A DNA stretch of 16,641 nt from an uncultured Roseiflexaceae bacterium. Lineage in GTDB: Bacteria; Chloroflexota; Chloroflexia; Chloroflexales; Roseiflexaceae. Below are positions 12,961 through 16,641 of the stretch, piece by piece. The translations under genes were made by a program, and so were the position numbers. Positions within the stretch are counted from its first letter, which is position 1, and every line of letters starts with the position of its first letter. Location of the stretch: NCBI GenBank assembly GCA_937988885.1, contig CALKHR010000083.1:1-16641 (forward strand), read 5' to 3'. The notes beneath the pieces are model-generated. The model was not told where the DNA came from. It made no database searches and was given only the letters and a program-made list of their open reading frames with translations.

Positions 12961-14538
12961 GTGTCCAACCAGAAGGTGTACCGCACCGAACTGTCGCCGA
13001 TCAGCTTCCTGCAGCGCAGCGCTGCGTTGTTCCCTAACAAAACCGCCGTCGTTCAGGAAGATCGCCGTTACACCTACGCCGAATTTGCCGCCCGTGTGTA
13101 CCGCATGGCCTCACACCTGCGCGCCGATGGGCTGCAGAAACACGATCGTGTAGCCGTGCTCTGTATGAACTCGCCCGCCCTGCTCGAAGCGCATTTCGGC
13201 ATCCCCGCCGCTGGCGGCATCATCGTCGCCATCAACACGCGCCTCAGCAGCGATGAGATCGCCTACATCTTGCAGCACTCCGGCGCGACGTTCCTGTTCG
13301 TCGATCGCGACTTGGCGCACCTGATCGCTCCGCTCGATCTGTCAAACGTGAAGGTCATCGAGGTGCACGATAACGGCCAGCCCGACGATCCGTACGAGCA
13401 ATACCTGGCGGAGGGTTCGCCGGAGTCGGTCGAGAGTTGGCTGGAGGACGAGGAGGAGACGATCGCCATCGACTACACTTCCGGCACGACGGGGCGCCCC
13501 AAGGGCGTGATGTACACCTATCGCGGCGTCTACCTCAACGCGCTCAGCCAGGTGATCGAGGCGCAGATGAACAGCGAGAGCGTGTATCTGTGGACGCTGC
13601 CGATGTTCCACTGCAACGGTTGGACGCTCACTTGGGGCGTGACGGCGGTGGCCGCCACCAATGTCTGCTTGCGCAAGATCGATTACGAGCGGATCTGGGA
13701 TCTGTTTGAGCGGGAGGGCGTGACGCACTACTGCGGCGCCCCCACCGTGCAGATCGGTTTGATGAACAGCCCCAAGGCCCACAAACTGGATCGCACCGTC
13801 ACCGTGATGGTGGCTGCTGCGCCGCCCTCCCCCACGCTGCTGCGCCAACTGCAGGAGCGCAACTTCCGCGTCATCCACGTCTACGGCCTCACCGAGACCT
13901 ACGGCCCGATCACCAGTTGCGCCTGGCACAGCGAGTGGAACGAGTTGCCGCTCGACGAACAGGCCCGCCTGAACGCTCGGCAGGGCCAGGGTCAGCTCAC
14001 CGCCGACCTGGTGCGGGTGGTCGATGAGCATATGAACGACGTGCCGCGCGACGCGCAGACCATGGGCGAAGTGGTGATGCGGGGCAACATCGTGATGAAG
14101 GGCTACTACAACAATCCCGAGGCGACCGAGGAGGCGTTCCGGGGCGGTTGGTTCCACTCTGGCGACCTGGGCGTGTGGCACGCCGATGGCTACATCGAAC
14201 TGCGCGACCGCAAGAAGGATATCATCATCTCGGGTGGCGAGAACATCTCGACCATCGAGGTGGAGCAGGCCGTCTCCAAGCACCCCGCCGTGCTGGAATG
14301 CGCCGTGATCGCTGTGCCCGACCCGAAGTGGGGCGAGCGGCCCAAGGCCTTCGTGACGCTGAAGCCCGGCCACACCGCTACAGAGGCCGAGATCATCGAG
14401 TTCTGCCGCCAGCAGATCGCCCACTACAAGTGTCCGGCCTACGTTGAGTTCGGCGAGTTGCCCAAGACCTCGACAGGCAAGGTGCAGAAGTTTGTGCTGC
14501 GCGCGAAGGAGTGGGGCGACGGCAAGCGGATCAATTAG
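12961..14538 (+). CDS. Acyl-CoA synthetase (AMP-forming)
   Basis: A 525-aa adenylate-forming ligase that activates a carboxylic acid with ATP and joins it to CoA. Seen: the nucleotide-binding loop TSGTTGRPKG (173-182), YGLTE (308-312), HSGD (399-402), RDRKKDIIISGGENIS after the hinge, and the C-terminal catalytic lysine Lys507 in KTSTGKVQK. Overall it resembles the plant AAE/medium-chain acyl-CoA ligase group rather than acetyl-CoA synthetase. Chain length cannot be read from sequence; context (crotonase and 3-hydroxyacyl-CoA dehydrogenase next) suggests a fatty or branched acid. The start is GTG with AGGAGG six bases before. First gene of a three-gene operon, 78 bp before the next. Confidence 0.93.
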   Translation: MSNQKVYRTELSPISFLQRSAALFPNKTAVVQEDRRYTYAEFAARVYRMASHLRADGLQKHDRVAVLCMNSPALLEAHFGIPAAGGIIVAINTRLSSDEIAYILQHSGATFLFVDRDLAHLIAPLDLSNVKVIEVHDNGQPDDPYEQYLAEGSPESVESWLEDEEETIAIDYTSGTTGRPKGVMYTYRGVYLNALSQVIEAQMNSESVYLWTLPMFHCNGWTLTWGVTAVAATNVCLRKIDYERIWDLFEREGVTHYCGAPTVQIGLMNSPKAHKLDRTVTVMVAAAPPSPTLLRQLQERNFRVIHVYGLTETYGPITSCAWHSEWNELPLDEQARLNARQGQGQLTADLVRVVDEHMNDVPRDAQTMGEVVMRGNIVMKGYYNNPEATEEAFRGGWFHSGDLGVWHADGYIELRDRKKDIIISGGENISTIEVEQAVSKHPAVLECAVIAVPDPKWGERPKAFVTLKPGHTATEAEIIEFCRQQIAHYKCPAYVEFGELPKTSTGKVQKFVLRAKEWGDGKRIN

Positions 14539-14616
14539 CCAAAGCACGACAGCAACGCCGCTGTGAGGCCCTGCAGGCGCGGGCGGTGGGCGACATACAT
14601 CACAAGGAGCACCCAA

Positions 14617-15402
14617 ATGCAAGATGCACACTATGAGCATATCCTGGTCGAATCCGATGGCCCGATCACCACGGTGGTGATGAACCGCCCCGAGAAGCGC
14701 AACGCCTTGTCGGTGGCGCACATGCTCGAACTGACCGCCTGCCTCAAGGCGATCGCCGAGCAGCGCAGCGCCGCAGTCGTGATCCTGCGGGGTAACGGGC
14801 CGGTGTTCTGCGCCGGGCACGATTTGGGCGAGATGGTCGGCCAATCGCCCGAGGACTACCGCCGCATTTTTGCGATCTGCACCGATCTGATGGAGACGAT
14901 CCAAGGCATTCCGCAGCCCGTGATCGCTCAGGTGCACGGCGTGGCGACGGCGGCGGGCTGCCAGTTGGTGGCGACCTGCGACTTGGCGGTGGCCGCCGAG
15001 GATGCGCGCTTCGCGACACCCGGCGTGAAGATCGGGCTGTTCTGCTCGACGCCGATGGTGGCGCTCAGCCGCGCGATTGGTCGCAAGCAGGCGATGGAGA
15101 TGCTGCTGACTGGTGCGTTTATCTCGGCGCAGCAGGCGCTGGACTTCGGCTTGGTGAACCGTGTGGTGCCCAGCAGTGAGCTTGAGACGGCCACGCGCGC
15201 CCTGGCGGAGCAGATCGCCTCGGCCAGCCAACTGGTGGTGGGCATCGGCAAGCAAGCCTTCTACCGCCAATTGGACATGCCGCAGCCGCAGGCGTATGAT
15301 TACGCCAGCGAAGTGATGGCCTTCAACGCCACCTTCGCGGATGCGCAGGAGGGTATGTGCGCCTTCCTCGAAAAGCGCAAGCCAAGCTGGCAGAACCGCT
15401 AA
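14617..15402 (+). CDS. Crotonase-family protein, ECHDC3-like
   Basis: A 261-aa member of the enoyl-CoA hydratase/isomerase fold. CoA and oxyanion-hole elements are kept (FCAGHDL 64-70 and GVATAAGCQL 108-117), but the two glutamates that catalyse hydration are replaced: the first is Gln116 and the second is Gly136 (in FATPGVKIGLFCSTP). This pattern and the phrase TAAGCQLV match the animal mitochondrial protein ECHDC3 as I recall it. It can bind an acyl-CoA but should not hydrate crotonyl-CoA by the usual mechanism; another reaction or a regulatory role is likely. AAGGAG (14604-14609) is seven bases before the ATG; earlier in-frame starts lack a site. It lies between the synthetase and the dehydrogenase. 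Confidence 0.9.
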   Translation: MQDAHYEHILVESDGPITTVVMNRPEKRNALSVAHMLELTACLKAIAEQRSAAVVILRGNGPVFCAGHDLGEMVGQSPEDYRRIFAICTDLMETIQGIPQPVIAQVHGVATAAGCQLVATCDLAVAAEDARFATPGVKIGLFCSTPMVALSRAIGRKQAMEMLLTGAFISAQQALDFGLVNRVVPSSELETATRALAEQIASASQLVVGIGKQAFYRQLDMPQPQAYDYASEVMAFNATFADAQEGMCAFLEKRKPSWQNR

Positions 15403-15421
15403 TTGCAATGGAGCAAGCATC

Positions 15422-15428
15422 AAAGGAG
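15422..15428 (+). promoter_or_regulatory. Shine-Dalgarno site deciding the dehydrogenase GTG start
   Basis: AAAGGAG followed by AAGAAC and GTG (15435). The in-frame ATG at 15408 lies upstream of this site and has none of its own. Confidence 0.8.
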
Positions 15429-15434
15429 AAGAAC

Positions 15435-16202
15435 GTGGATATACAGGGGAAAAGCTTTTTCGTAACGGGCGCCGGCTCGGGCCTTGGCGCGGCCACGGCG
15501 CGTATGCTGGTGGCTGCGGGGGCCAATGTGCTGCTGGCCGACATCAACCAAGCCGCTGGCGAGGCAGTCGCCGCTGAGCTTGGCGCAACAGCGCGCTTCG
15601 TCGCCACCGATGTGAGCAGCGAGGCCAGCGTGCAGGCGGCGGTCGATGCCGCTGTGGAGAGCTTCGGCACGCTGCACGGCGCGGTGAATTGCGCGGGCAT
15701 CGTGCTGGCGGAGCGGGTGCTGGGCAGGAACGGACCGCACGGACTCGACGCCTTCAGCCGCGTGATCAATGTGAACTTGGTCGGCACGTTCAACGTTATT
15801 CGCCTGACGGGCGCGGTGATGTCGCAGAACGAGCCAGGCGAGGACGGCGAGCGCGGTGTGATCATCAATACGGCCTCGGTGGCGGCGTTCGATGGGCAGA
15901 TCGGCCAGGCGGCGTATTCGGCCAGCAAGGGCGGCGTGGCGGCTATGGTGCTGCCGATCGCTCGCGAGTTCGCGCGCTTCGGCATCCGCGTGATGGGCAT
16001 TGCACCGGGCATCTTCGAGACGCCGATGATGGCGTCGCTGCCCGAGGCGGCCCGCGTGTCGCTAGGCCAGCAGGTGCCGTTCCCGCCGCGCATGGGCAAG
16101 CCCGATGAGTACGCCGCGTTGGTGCGCCATATCATCGAGAATCGCATGCTGAACGGCGAGGTGATTCGCCTGGATGGCGCGATCCGTATGGCGCCGAAGT
16201 AG
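15435..16202 (+). CDS. SDR 3-hydroxyacyl-CoA dehydrogenase, HSD17B10-like
   Basis: A 255-aa short-chain dehydrogenase, close in length and sequence to type II 3-hydroxyacyl-CoA dehydrogenase (human HSD17B10), which oxidises 3-hydroxyacyl-CoA and 2-methyl-3-hydroxybutyryl-CoA with NAD+. Seen: cofactor motif TGAGSGLG (11-18), an NCAG strand, catalytic Ser148, Tyr161 and Lys165 (in AAYSASKGG), and the C-terminal phrases QVPFPPRMG and LNGEVIRLDGAIRM shared with that group. The start is GTG 15435, with AAAGGAG six bases upstream. It follows the crotonase by 32 bp and ends the operon; a large hairpin lies 30 bp after the stop. Fits degradation of branched or short acyl-CoA. Confidence 0.93.
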   Translation: MDIQGKSFFVTGAGSGLGAATARMLVAAGANVLLADINQAAGEAVAAELGATARFVATDVSSEASVQAAVDAAVESFGTLHGAVNCAGIVLAERVLGRNGPHGLDAFSRVINVNLVGTFNVIRLTGAVMSQNEPGEDGERGVIINTASVAAFDGQIGQAAYSASKGGVAAMVLPIAREFARFGIRVMGIAPGIFETPMMASLPEAARVSLGQQVPFPPRMGKPDEYAALVRHIIENRMLNGEVIRLDGAIRMAPK

Positions 16203-16232
16203 GGTCGGGTAGTGATAGATTAGTTTTTGCTT

Positions 16233-16273
16233 GTGATATCGACCTTTTGCGATGTGCAGAAGGTCGATATCAC
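16233..16273. repeat. 18-bp-stem hairpin, copy 2, after the acyl-CoA operon
   Basis: GTGATATCGACCTTTTGC (16233-16250) pairs with 16256-16273 over 18 positions, all Watson-Crick except one G-T, with loop GATGT. It shares GTGAT-x-TCGA and TGC/GCA with the hairpin at 12756-12796. It could act as the operon's 3' end, but TTTTTGCTT precedes it and no T-tract follows. Confidence 0.85.
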
Positions 16274-16360
16274 GTTTATGGGGAAGGTTGGTGTCAATGA
16301 TGAGCCGTTGATGCCACGCCTTGATTCCTTGCGCGGTCCTTCCCTTTGGTTGGCGGTGCC

Positions 16361-16415
16361 TAACGTTGTATTCTCGCTGTCATTCTGAATGGAGCGTAGC
16401 GAAATGAAGAATCTC
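16361..16415 (+). repeat. Dispersed repeat copy, TAACGTTGTATTC...GAAGAATCTC
   Basis: This 55-bp stretch recurs at 16587-16641 with only two differences. It contains the TGTCATTCTGAATG module related to the tandem repeats at 1-231. No gene is seen in 16203-16641; the region holds only hairpins and repeats. Confidence 0.8.
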
Positions 16416-16464
16416 ATCGTCTACCCGCAGCGAATAGCAATGCAGCACATTGCCACTCTTTGTC

Positions 16465-16529
16465 GACCTGTCAGGTGCTTCGTGCGAGATTTATGGTATT
16501 AGAAGGCTGTAAAACGCACCTGAAAGGTC
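16465..16529. repeat. Imperfect inverted repeat GACCTGTCAGGTGC
   Basis: GACCTGTCAGGTGC (16465-16478) and GCACCTGAAAGGTC (16516-16529) match as inverted repeats at 13 of 14 positions with 37 bp between. ACCTGTCAGGT is itself near-palindromic. It sits between the two dispersed-repeat copies. Confidence 0.55.
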
Positions 16530-16568
16530 AACATCAATGTGATTCATTATTTTCGTTGTTTCTTCGGA

Positions 16569-16641
16569 GAGATTCTTCACTTCGCTTAACGTTGTATTCT
16601 CATTGTCATTCTGAATGGAGCGTAGCGAAATGAAGAATCTC
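16569..16641. repeat. Inverted-repeat unit of the dispersed repeat, cut by the window end
   Basis: GAGATTCTTCACTTCGCT (16569-16586) and AGCGAAATGAAGAATCTC (16624-16641) are inverted repeats with one mismatch, enclosing TAACGTTGTATTCTCA. The second half (16587-16641) duplicates 16361-16415. The unit reaches the last base, so the full length is unknown. Confidence 0.75.

Noticed and set aside
13342..15423. 693-aa minus-strand reading frame opposite the acyl-CoA operon
   Set aside because: His/Leu/Arg-rich antisense of genes with clear catalytic motifs; no ribosome site and no recognisable domain.

Overview
The window is GC-rich bacterial chromosome with dense, short-gapped operons and good Shine-Dalgarno sites. 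The most likely source is a Chloroflexota bacterium (Chloroflexia-like). The grounds are the lipoprotein with an Ala/Pro/Thr repeat linker after the lipobox, and the hairpin-forming dispersed repeats at both ends. This is an inference from style; no rRNA or marker gene is present. No tRNA, rRNA, CRISPR array, integrase or transposase was seen.

Layout. 1-396 holds tandem and degenerate copies of a roughly 115-bp repeat. 397-4263 (minus strand) holds three genes: a geranylgeranyl-reductase-type FAD oxidoreductase, an alpha/beta hydrolase, and a 481-aa HpcH/CitE-like (DUF6986-type) protein. 4264-4493 is a divergent promoter region. 4494-10698 (plus strand) is an iron-acquisition cluster: nitroreductase, two small unknown genes that look like diverged paralogues, two FecCD-type permeases, a FepC/FecE-type ATPase, a lipoprotein siderophore/iron-binding protein, and an IsdG/ABM-type monooxygenase with an intact Asn/Trp/His triad. 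A hairpin ends this cluster at 10730-10764. 10812-11625 holds a Cys-rich SRPBCC-like protein overlapping a small three-helix membrane protein. 11887-12429 is a GNAT acetyltransferase with its own promoter. 12430-12960 is non-coding and packed with inverted repeats. 12961-16202 is a three-gene acyl-CoA operon: acyl-CoA synthetase, an ECHDC3-like crotonase lacking both usual catalytic glutamates, and an HSD17B10-like 3-hydroxyacyl-CoA dehydrogenase. 16203-16641 holds another large hairpin and more dispersed repeats.

How the genes fit together. The 4494-10698 genes form a plausible ferric-siderophore or heme uptake and iron-release pathway: lipoprotein capture, FecCD permease and ATPase for transport, then reduction (nitroreductase) and/or heme opening (IsdG-like enzyme) inside. 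The paired unknown genes sit in the middle of it and are the best candidate for an undescribed component. The last operon would activate an acid to its CoA thioester and process it by beta-oxidation-like steps, but its crotonase is probably not a standard hydratase.

The most unusual non-coding signal is a pair of 18-bp-stem, 5-nt-loop hairpins at 12756-12796 and 16233-16273. They share stem ends and loop-proximal bases, differ by compensating changes between the arms, and bracket the acyl-CoA operon.
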